From NCBI RefSeq assembly GCF_901709675.1, contig NC_051094.1, forward strand, positions 310,001 through 374,000: a stretch of DNA of 64,000 bases, given 5' to 3'. The translations under genes were made by a program, and so were the position numbers. Each line of letters starts with the position of its first letter. Position 1 is the first letter of the stretch. Positions 26,445 to 37,454 of this stretch are shown piece after piece. Below the pieces are notes generated by a model. It worked only from the letters and a program-made list of their open reading frames with translations, was not told the origin of the DNA and made no database searches. This stretch comes from Syngnathus acus (Eukaryota; Chordata; Actinopteri; Syngnathiformes; Syngnathidae).

Positions 26445-27022
26445 ATGGATTTCTCCTTCTCTTTCATGCAAGGGATCATGGGAAATACAATTCAGCAACC
26501 CCCTCAGCTTATTGACTCGGCCAACATCAGACAGGACGGCACCTGCGACACCGGCAGTGACCCGGGCGAGGATGGCGCTCCCTCCTACGATGCCAGCCTG
26601 GATGCAGATTTCTACCCGCCCTCAGCGTCCGAGGACCTGCCGCACGTCTCCAACGGCTACCCGCCGGGTCTGGGCATGTACGAACCGCAGTCCAAATTCT
26701 CCATGTACTCGCAGTTCCCCAACGGTTCGGCCAACGGCTACGGTCCCATACGCAGCTACGCCGAGCACGGGCTCCTCCTGCCGGGGGAGAGCACGGTGCT
26801 AAGGGGTCCCGGTCTGCAGGAAAGGCCCCGCTCGCCTGTTTCGCCCCCGCTGCCCACGCATCACCCGCACTTGCACCACCCCCACCATCATCACCATCAC
26901 CTCCCCCACGCGCACCACTTCCTGTCAAACACGCCCCACATCCAAAGTCACCCGCAGAGCCCGCTGCCCCTGCCCACCCAGCACCACCTTCCCCACACGC
27001 CTCACATCATGACCCACACGCT

Positions 27023-27053
<31 letters not shown>

Positions 27054-30000
27054 CCTCCTCCAGCGCCCTTGCACTTGCCCTCCTCCAGCCCTCCCCCCTC
27101 CCTGGTGGACAGTACCCCTTCCTCACAGCCTGTCCAGCCTCCTCGCAGCGCTACCACGGGAGTGCTGAAGACCAGTTCCCCTGAGATCAAGCTGAAGATT
27201 ATCAAGACGTATCAGAACGGCAAAGAATTGTTTGAAACGGCACTGTGTGGAGATTTGCTGCAAGAACTGCAGGTATTGCAATCAACACTCATTATTATAG
27301 ATAGAGATATCTATTTTTTTCCCGTATACGTATACATATATATATATACGTATACGTATATATTATTATATATATATGATATATATATCATATATATATG
27401 ATATATATATATATCATATATATATGATATATATATATATATATCATATATATGTATATATATATATATATATATGATATATATATATATGTATAATATT
27501 TTTTAAATGAATTGTTTTGCCACTTTTTCTTTGCTTTATTAACTACTCAGGCAAGTAAACATCCATTTACAGACGGGAAGAAACACAGCTGGCGATTGTG
27601 TTAATGAGGTTTCATAGTTCCTTGTAAATCTCCTTCCCTATATTTCATTTGAACAAGTCTTTGACTGGAGGACTTAACACATTTGTTTATTTATGTTCAC
27701 CATTGATAGAGCTCTCTTCGAATGGCCGCCGCCGCCGCATCTCACAATGCAACGTGAAAGCCAAATTGCATAGGGAAGATGCGGCGGCCATTATGGGATT
27801 GCGAAGGGCAACGCCGACTGATGTCCCACCGTCTCGGTCTTATTTTCATCTTCAGAAGGAATCTCAGAAGAACGAGGCGGCTCAGGTGCAGCGGCGAAAC
27901 GAGAGGAAGAAGGAGAAGAGGAAAAAGAACGCAAAGTTGCAGCCGCACATCCAGGAGCAGACTTTGGAGCCTGTCCAAGGCCAGGCAGGTGCCACGGGCC
28001 AGACGGAGGACACCCACGTTCAGCCGCAGCCAAGAGAGCCTCCGCTGGAGCAGACGGAGAAGCTTCACAAGACCGTTATCCAAACTGAACCAAAGGCAAG
28101 ACCTCAAAGTCTCATCTCTCGTTGCTTTGGAAGTTAAGCGGCCATTTTGTTCCCAGGTTCCAAAAGTCAATCAACCCTCAGTCATCCAAGAGACAGGCTT
28201 CTGCAAAGAGTTTGTCATTGGAGATCTAGTGTGGTCCAAGGTGGGCACCTACCCGTGGTGGCCGTGCATGGTTTCGTCCGACCCGCAAATGAAGGTCCAC
28301 ACGCGCATCAACACCAGAGGTAAGTGCGCGGCGGCGCTTTGTAGACAAGGATGAAGAGAAAAAGCACTCTGCTCCAATTTGACGTGCAGGCCACAGGGAG
28401 TACCACGTCCAGTTTTTTGGCAGCGTCGCCGAGCGCGCGTGGATCCACGAGAAGAGGATCGTTATATACCAGGGCAAGCAGCAGTTTGATGAGCTCCAGG
28501 CGGACACGCTGCGGAAGACCACAAACACTGTGGAAAAACACAAAGTACGTCAACGACGGGATTATTTTCTTCCTCGGCGAATGTCTTTTGTGGGCGCAGC
28601 TTCAAAGAAAATCAGTCACTTCTTATCAACATGGTGTCAAAATGGGTGGTAAAACGTCTCTTCATGGGTGTCCTGAAATAAACAAACAAACAAACCGAAA
28701 TATGCTCAACTTGCCGTTTTCTTTGGCAGCTGCTGAAGCCCATCCCTCAGAGAGAGCGCGCTCAGTGGGAGGTCGGCGTGGGCCACGCAGAGGACGCCTT
28801 CCTGATGACGCGTCAGGAGCGCATCGACAACTACACTTTCATTTACGTCGACCCGCTCCCTAACGAGAACCCGGTCGCCAAGAAACCCGTGGGCCGGCCA
28901 GAGAAGCGGAACCGGCGCTCCAGCGGCTCGGCCAATAAGAAAGACGACGGGGGGCTGAAGTCGCCCGACGGAGATCAGCCGCCGAGGAGACAGCTGCCGC
29001 GTCGGCAGTGTAGTATTCCCAACGCGGAGGACGCCGATGGCTCAAACGAGAAGAAAAACTCCGGTCGTCAGTCTGACTCCCCTAAAGAGGATGCCGCTTC
29101 TGATTCGGGAGCCAAGCCGGATTCTCCGGCACCGGTCAGGGCCTGGAAAACTGCGGCGGCGAGAAAGCTCTTGCCGCTCTCCATCACCATGAAGAGGCTG
29201 AACGTGGAGATCACAAAGTGTGACTGGCCTCTCCTGCAAAAGCAAAAAATGGCTCCCTCACCTCAAAAAGAAGAAGAAGAGGAGGAGGAGGAGGAGGAGG
29301 AGCTGGAGGAGGAAGAGGAGGAGGAAGAGGAGGAAAAGGAGGAGGAGGAGGAAGAAGAAGAGGAGGAGGACGAGGAGGTGGAGGAGGGGAGAGTGGAGGG
29401 AGAAGGCAGGCAGCCTGACCTCGGCTACTGTTCACCTGAGGTGGGTCAAGCACAAGTATGAACCAGAACCAACACTGACTTGTTATCCTTTCAGCAACCA
29501 ATAGCTGAATGCAAACGGTGCAAAATCACAGGCGGACCACATTCTTTGTCCTCACACTCCAAAACGCTGTCGGCTCTGTGTGTCGGCGTCGGCAGGAAAA
29601 CCGAGCCAAACCCGAGGCCAGTCCCGAAGAGGACGAAGATGTGGACGATATGGAGGAAGAAGGGGAGGAGAGAAGAGAATCTCCCGCCAGTCGGAGGAGC
29701 GAAGAAGGCGGAACGCAGCCCGCTTCCTCTCCTGGCTCTCAGCACAGCAGTCCACACGGTTTGGAGAAGATTTTCGGGGGGCACGCCGCACCACGCCGCC
29801 CAGCTCAATGTTTGTTTTCGCGCTCGTTCAGGTTCTCAAGAGAGGAAGCTGCAGCGGCGCTCGGTCAGGAGCAGGTCGGAGTCGGAGAGAGGCAATGACC
29901 CCGTCCCCAAAAAGAAAACCAAAAAGGATCAGGTATCCAGACCAGATTGCAGTCTTGTTTTGACCTTTAAAAACATTTTCAACAACAGGAGGATCTGTTG

Positions 30001-33000
30001 TGGTACATTTGAAAATGCAAAGCAAAACCTAGGACACTGACTTTTAAATATGCAATGAGACGCTTTATAAATAGACCACACAGCCGTCAGCTTCTCTTTT
30101 CACGACATGACGTCAAAGGAAAATGCATTATGCGATTTATGATCCGTACATCCAGATTGTCGATGCCAATTCTTGTTCCGTTCCTGGAGACTAATGTCAA
30201 AGCAGCAGCGGCAGCCACTCGACGCTTTATTTCACCATCTCATTTCAGGCCGAAATGGCGCCGGAGGCCACACCAAGGGCGGGATCCCAGAAAGGTTGGT
30301 CCTTGCTTGCTTCCTTGCTTGCTTCCTTGCTTGCTTGCTTCCTTCCTTGCTTGCTCCCTTGCTTCCGCTTTTGCCTCCATTTCGGATCTTTTCCTGAATT
30401 GCGTTCTTGCCATGGCCTAGGAGCCAGCGAGATATCGGACGCCTGTAAACCGCTGAAGAAACGCAGTCGAGCATCCACCGACGTGGAGATGGCGTCCTCT
30501 CAGTATCGAGACACGTCGGATTCCGACTCCAGAGGCCTCAATGATCCGCAGGTAGGCTCGGAGAAGAAGAGCTGATTGGGATGGCATTTCAATGAGAAAA
30601 TCGGATTTGAGATAGCAATGAGCTCATCTATTGCTAGGCACCACTTGTGAAACATGTCATCCGTCACACGCACCGTAACGGCAAGCCGTTGTCCTTCTCT
30701 AAGGGTTTATTCGGGAAGAGTCTGGATAGTCCGGCCGCTGCAGATGCGGATGCCTCAGACACTCAATCTGTGGACTCCGGCCTGTCCCGTCAGGACGGTA
30801 GCACCGGGAAGAGGGACACCGTCTGCCAGGTCGACACCAATGAGGGACAATTTTGCAAATCTTCATCTCATCACTTCTTTCCGTGTAGATATGCGAGGTG
30901 TACGCCGAGAATTTGGTGGCGTGCGAAGGAGACTGCAACAGGCAGTTCCACCTCGAGTGTCTCGGTCTACCGTCCCTACCTGAAGGAAAGTTTGCGTGCC
31001 TGGAATGTCGAAACGGTAAGTGAGTGGACGGCGGCGTGGTGACGCATCCTCAGTCTTTCCCGAGCCCTTCTTTTTAGGCACTCACCCGTGCTTCAGCTGT
31101 AAGGAAGCCAGCCAGGAGGTGAGGCGTTGTTCCGTGACCGGATGCGGATGTTACTACCATGAGGATTGCGTCCGAAAACTCCCGGGCGTTACGAGCGGCT
31201 CGGGCGGAGGCTTCAGTTGCCCTCAGCACAGCTGCGCCACCTGCTGTCTGGAGCGAGACCTGCAGCGAGCTAGCAAAGGTGAAGCCGCCGTGACTGAGTG
31301 ACGGACGGACTGTGAATTCTTGTTGGGTGAGTCTGCCCTGGTGTCAACTTGACTGTCCGGCGTCTAGGTCGCCTGATGCGTTGCATCCGCTGCCCGCTGG
31401 CGTATCACACAGGCGACAGCTGCGTGGCGGCGGGCAGCGCCATCCTCACACACCACATCATGATCTGCAGCAGCCACGGCAGCACCAAGCGCAACGGCCT
31501 CCAAACGTCCCCCGTCAACGTGGGCTGGTGCTTCCTGTGCGCCAGAGGTAAGCCCCGCCCCAAAGAATTAGCACGCATGGATGGATGGAGTATCTTATCC
31601 TTCGAACTCGGGGACTTGTGATATTTCTCCATGGCGTATTCGCTGTCGGGAAGGAAGCCTTTTTGTTTTTTGTGTGTGGGTTTTTTTTTCCCCCTTACGT
31701 TCCGTTGCTAAATGCGATTTGACGTTTGCCAAGCCTGTTCCTTTGCACTCACTCCGCTTGAAAGATTCCCGGACGTCGACGTCAACAACCGTCCATGGCC
31801 CCTTTCTTTCTTTCTTTCTTTCTTTCCTTCCTTCCTTCCTTCCTTTTGTAAACAAGTCCAGCGTTTGCGGTTTGACATGTTTCTTACTTGTGTCGTGAGT
31901 ATGCGTGAGAGACGGTGCGTGTCCTTTCTCTCTTTTTGGGTGATTTCTTCTTCTTCTTCTTTTGGTTTTGTTCTTTTGTCTTGATTTCTAAGTGTGACTG
32001 CGGCTCACCCCCCGTCTCTTCCTGTGTGTCTTGTGTAGGGCTGTTAGTGCAAGACCTTACTGACACCATATTAAGTTCATATGCCTATAAGTCCCACTAC
32101 CTTCTGACCGAGTCAAATCGTGCTGAGTTGAAATTACCTATGATTCCCTCTCCTTCGTCAGCTACCAAAAAGAATGTTGGCAAAGGTAACTGAACCGTTT
32201 TTCTCTTTCTCCCGCGCTGGTTTGTGTTTGTATTGTGCCTGCTCCCATCCCGATCACTTTCTCCTTTTATTTTGAATGCCGCTTTTGGGTGGGTGGGTGG
32301 TTGCCATCTTAATTGAGCGCTTCCATCTGCGGTCGATTGCCATGCCGTGCAGAGTTGTGCATTGAATCAATAACCTCAGCCTGAATCCCTTTGAATTAAC
32401 ACGGAACTCTGGGTCGCATGCAAAACACATCTAATCTTGTTGAAAAGTGCCTGTTGGCTTCACCAAAGGGAAATATATATGGATATATATTTGTATTCTT
32501 CCATCCGGTTTTGATTGTCATCATCACTCAGTGACCAAATTCCCCAAAAGAGTGCTGAAACAACGCTCTGAAAAATGCAATGGCATATGTTTCCCTTTTT
32601 GTTTTCCTTTTTCGTTTTAAACACTTTTAATCTTGTTGAAAAACACAAACATGCCATCGATTCCATTCAAATAGTCTACTATGGCACTTCCCCATAGGCA
32701 TCTCTGCTGCTTCTGAGGCCTCCAGGGAGCAGTGTGTTGCACTCATGCAGGTAGATTTGGTGAAAAGAAGGCAGCATTAGAACTAGGCGTTGTTTTGTAG
32801 TGTAGAAAGTTTGTTAGTATTGTTATGTCATCTATTGTCTCTACAATATAGAATGATTTGAAATAGAAAGAAATGTGACGATGATGAATGGCCTCTCGTT
32901 TCTATGCATTGCCCTGCCCTGGGCAATGCGGTAGTGTCCGATTTTCTCCACATCTGCTCAAACAAAAAGAGATCAATTCACTCAACATGCATTTCTTCAT

Positions 33001-34914
33001 TCATTGTTATTCCTATTTGTCGGTGAAAGCAACAGGTTGTCCGCCATCAACGGCACTTGCATGCGGCCCATTGCGCAGTGACTCGCAAATGCTGCCCGGT
33101 TTCAGAACATGGACGGACGGCAGTATAGCGCAATGAGGCTGGATGCGCTGCGTTGGTTCATGCTCTCTCTCTCTCTCTCGCTCTGTGTGTGTATGTGTGT
33201 GTGTGTTGGGGGGGGGGGGGGGGGGGTTGGAGGTGCACTGCTTCTCTGCTTGAGCACCGTGGCGGCCTTCTTTTATTTACGCAAAAGGCCGTGTCCTGCT
33301 TCAACCCTGACCTCAATTGTAAGTTTTGTTTCTGACTGAAATTGTCAGTCGGGGCACATCTCCTCCTACCTATTTGGACACCTTTGACCTGCTTTGGATG
33401 GAATGAAATCACAATTTGGAAATAAGTACAGGCCGAGTTTCGAGTGAAACGAGCGAGAGAGACTTCAATGATGCGTTATTGGCCTCGAATGACTTGTGAA
33501 AATTCCATACAAGCAAGGTGCAGTATGTGTGATGGGGAACACTTTGCTTTATTGGCAGGACTGCATGCCTGCTTTTTGTTTTGATTTTCAACCCCTGATC
33601 ACTGGCTGTTTGGAGTCCGCCCGTGTTGCCGCTGCTGCATGTGTATCCGCTCGACCAGCCCTCGGTACGCTACGCTACGCTACGCTACGGCGCTCTGAAT
33701 CTCATTGCAAGACGTGCGATAACCGATGTGTGGAAACCACCACCATTTCCACCCTCCTTGGTGGCACCTGGTGGTTGTCATTGAGTACAGCAAGGGTACT
33801 AAATTGTGAAATCAAAGTGAATTTTTCCCATTCTGATTTGGCTTTTGAGGCAGCTGAACTTGAGATTTGCCCACTTTGGAGGTTCCACTCTTCCTGAGGC
33901 TTTTTGATATCTTTCACAATGGCTGCTCTGCCAACGAGATTCAGAGTTTGTCAAGCTTTGAAATTCTTAAAGCCTAATGATACCCCCCCCCCCTGCCCCC
34001 TCTCTTTGCATACTCATTTCCCATATCAAACACACACGCACACACACTCATGTCCGTGTCCATCCATCCATACAAACAACTGTAGGAGGCAAGTTGCTGT
34101 GCTGCGACTCGTGCCCGGCTTCCTTCCACCCCGAGTGTTTGGAGATGGAGATGCCCGAGGGGCCTTGGTCCTGCAGTGATTGTAGGGCTGGCAAAAAACC
34201 TCACTACAAACAAATTGTCTGGGTCAAACTGGGAAACTACAGGTATGCACACACACACACACACACACTCAATGAGAAAGGGCCATGTTGTCCGATTCCT
34301 GCGCACGGCGCTTGGGCTCCTTTTTACCCTCGTCTCGCAAGGTGGTGGCCGGCGGAGATCTGCAACCCTCGTTTGGTGCCGTCCAACATCCAGAGCCTTC
34401 GTCACGACGTGGGCGACTTCCCGGTCTTTTTCTTCGGTTCGCACGACTACTACTGGATCAATCAGGGCCGCGTCTTCCCTTACGTGGAGAACGACAAAAA
34501 CTTTGTCAGCGGTCAGATCAACATCAACAAGACTTTCAAGAAAGGTAATGGAGCGCAGGTTCTGGAAGGCCTGACCGTCGAATCCTTTCTGACAACATGT
34601 TGTCGGGGTGTTTCAGCTCTGGATGAAGCAGCCCGGAGGTTTCAGGAGCTCAAGGCCCAGAGGGAGAGCAGGGAGGCTTTAGAGCAGGAGCGCAACTCTC
34701 GCAAACCGCCACCCTACAAATTCATCAAGGTAAGAGCAAATCATATGTATCATGGCATCACTTCTCAATGAGCTCAGTTGCTAGCAAGCGCTCCGGTTTA
34801 AAACCGAGCCCTGAGGAACCGGAGGCTCCACCCTTTCCTGACATCACAAAATAACAACAAAGTGCCCTTCAGTCAAATTGTTGAGCCATGCAGGCTCTCC
34901 AGGGCCACAATTTG

Positions 34915-34945
<31 letters not shown>

Positions 34946-37016
34946 ATGTCCTCCGCTTTGGTGAGGCGTTGCTAGTAAATTGTCATTTCCTGTGCTAGTC
35001 CAACAAAGCCGTGGGCAAAGTGCAAATGCACGTGGCCGCCGACTTGTCGGAAATCCCTCGCTGCAACTGCCGGCCTGCCGACGAGCACCCGTGCGGCCTG
35101 GACTCTCAGTGTCTCAACCGCGTGCTCCAGTACGAGTGTCACCCTCAGGTCCGTTGCACTCGCCGTCCTTTCCCAGTGGCGCCTGCTAACCTCCTCGCCT
35201 GGCGCCGCAGGTATGTCCCGCGGGAGACAATTGCGAGAACCAGTGTTTCTCCAAGCGCCTGTATGCCGAGACGGAGGTGATAAAGACGGAGGGCCGAGGA
35301 TGGGGCCTCCGAACAAACCAGGCTCTGAGAAAGGTACGGCTCTGAGAAAGAAACGGCGAGGCTGAATGTCTTCACATTTGCCAAGCGCAAATGGCCCTTC
35401 GTAAACGTTCTCTCCAGGGTGACTTTGTGATCGAGTACGTCGGAGAAGTCATCGACTCGGACGAGTGCCAGCAGCGAATCAAACGCGCCCATGAAAACCA
35501 CGTCACCAACTTCTACATGCTAACCTTGACTAAGGTAACACCATTGAGGGGGAAAAGAAAGTGAGAAAAAAAAAACCACACCATCTCCTCAACCGACGTC
35601 ATGCGCATCTTTGCGTACGTCAGGATCGCGTGATCGACGCCGGTCCGAAAGGGAATTCGTCGCGGTTCATTAACCACAGCTGCAGCCCCAACTGCGAAAC
35701 CCAAAAGTGGACGGTCAACGGCGACGTCCGCATCGGACTCTTTGCTCTCTGCGATATCGAAGCTGGTGAGTTGGCGTTCATCCGGGTCGGAGGAGTCGAA
35801 TGAAAGTCTGTCTTCCTGTCTCTGCGCAGGCGCGGAGATGACCTTCAATTATAACCTGCACTGCGTGGGCAACAGGAGAACATCTTGCCGCTGCGGATCG
35901 GACAACTGCTCAGGTTTCCTCGGGGTGCAGCCGACCGTAAGCGCACGTGCCGCTCGGCCAAATTGTCCTTGCCGTCTTTTCATTGTCTCGCAAATCCCAG
36001 AGTGCTGTGGTGCAGGAGAAAGAGGAGAAGGCCAGGAATGCCAAGCTGCGGCAGAAAAAGCGCAAGCTGCGCCTGGAGGGCAAACACGCGCACGACTACT
36101 TCTGCTTTAACTGCGGAGAGGGAGGAGAGCTGGTGATGTGCGACAGGAAGGAGTGTCCCAAAGCGTACCACCTGCTGTGTCTCAACCTCAGCAAGCCGCC
36201 ATATGGTGAGCAAATCTCTCCATCCAGTCTTCCAAAAGAACTGAAAGCATGGAGCTTCTCTTCCAATCTGGACACGCAACCATAGCGTTGGTTGGTTGGT
36301 TGGTTGGTTGGTTGGTTGGTTGGTTGGTTGGTTGGTTGGTTGGTTGGTTGGTTGGTTGGTTGGTTGGTTGCTTGGTTGCTTGGTTGGTTGGTTGCTTGGT
36401 TGCTTGGTTGCTTGGTTGTTTGCTTGGTTGCTTGGTTGCTTGGTTGGTTGTTTGCTTGGTTGGTTGCTTGGTTGGTTGCTTGGTTGGTTGCTTGGTTGGT
36501 TGCTTGGTTGGTTGCTTGGTTGGTTGCTTGGTTGGTTGCTTGGTCGGTCGGTCGGTCCATGATATCGTTATTATTCACGAGGGCACAACGATGATTATGA
36601 ATGCACATGAAATATTAAATATGCAATAAAACCAGCAGCTTGCTATCGAACAGGGATCTGTTTAGCGATGAAGGCTTTTTTTTTTGCTGCTCATCCTGAC
36701 ACTTGGATCTTTTTGCTTTTGCCGCCCGTTGGCAGGTCGTTGGGAGTGTCCCTGGCACGACTGCAGCATCTGCGGCGCGCCGGCCTCGTCGCTGTGTGAC
36801 TTCTGCCCTCGTTCCTTCTGCCCGGATCACGAGGAGGGGGCGCTTAGCGCTTCCTCGCTGGAGGGCCGGCCCTGTTGTTCCGGCCACAACCCGCTCAGCC
36901 CCTTGGGCTCTAGCCCCGGTTCTGCTAAGCCGCCATCTTCTTCTCTGAGCCCCGTCACGGTCAAAGAGGAACCGCAAGGAGACGATGTGGCGCCCTCGTT
37001 ACCTCGTTCGCTGTAA
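26445..37016 (+). CDS. nsd3: Histone-lysine N-methyltransferase NSD3 (WHSC1L1)
   Basis: NSD3 methylates H3K36 in the nucleus. Exons: 26445-27272, 27856-28095, 28157-28319, 28390-28544, 28730-29440, 29596-29758, 29832-29932, 30249-30294, 30421-30551, 30704-30829, 30889-31015, 31078-31278, 31368-31547, 32039-32185, 34086-34242, 34342-34544, 34617-34729, 34999-35148, 35211-35333, 35418-35534, 35624-35765, 35830-35936, 36001-36205, 36736-37016; about 1638 residues (human 1437). The N-terminus [20 protein letters not shown] is the NSD3 signature. In order: PWWP1 ([16 protein letters not shown]), a PHD cluster, PWWP2 (WWPAEICNP), AWS ([17 protein letters not shown]), SET (YVGEVID, then [16 protein letters not shown] with the NHSC core), post-SET ([13 protein letters not shown]), and a final PHD/C5HCH module. 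Extra length comes from His/Pro-rich and Glu-rich tracts. Intron 2 needs a GC donor. An acceptor at 26400 implies an upstream noncoding exon. Confidence 0.96.
27325..27497. repeat. (TA)n-rich low-complexity block in nsd3 intron 1
   Basis: About 170 bp of TATA dinucleotides with TATGATATAT and TACGTA variants, strongly self-complementary. Confidence 0.9.
33168..33227. repeat. Compound (CT)n-(GT)n-(G)n tract in nsd3 intron 14
   Basis: A CT run, then a GT run, then about 19 consecutive G residues, within the large 1.9 kb intron 32186-34085. The rest of that intron shows no exon. Confidence 0.85.
36287..36556. repeat. (GGTT)n/(GGTTGCTT)n array in nsd3 intron 23
   Basis: About 270 bp of TTGG units, changing to an eight-base GGTTGCTT period and ending in GGTC units. 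Long Trp/Leu/Val open frames across it are repeat artefacts. Confidence 0.95.
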
Positions 37017-37420
37017 AGCGCACTCCTGGCTGGCGTTCCGCCCACCTGCGCTGGCTAAAGGGAATATATTCCGATTTTTGTTGTTGTGGTTTTTTTTTCC
37101 TCCCTGGCTGGCGCCGAGACACGTCAAAGAACTGATGTGGCAAGCGCTGTGAGATTGGAAGAGGCCAGGACATGCGGCGGCGTTCTCCGCTTCTCCGGCC
37201 GGCTATAAAACACCCACCGCTCGGCTCCAAGACCAACACCTCGTTTTGGAATAATCCCGAGTGTTGCCAGTAGCTGTCTCTTTGAAGGGAGTGAAGCGAG
37301 GTGGAGGGTGGGGACGCGGCCCCGTGCCGCCCCGTGCCGCCACGCCATGCCAAGCCACGCCACGCCACGCCGTTCCTCCTCCTGTTGACCTGCTGTACGC
37401 CACGGCGGTGGCTGGCGTCT

Positions 37421-37454
<34 letters not shown>

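Noticed and set aside
26527-26928. 133-codon minus-strand frame inside nsd3 exon 1
   Set aside because: GC-rich shadow of the coding strand, without recognisable domains or splice context.
36287-36556. Regular direct repeats considered as a CRISPR-like array
   Set aside because: The unit is 4-8 bp with no unique spacers, and the host is a vertebrate genome.
36249-36629. Long Trp/Leu/Val-rich frames that look like membrane repeats
   Set aside because: They are translations of the GGTT/GGTTGCTT microsatellite inside nsd3 intron 23.
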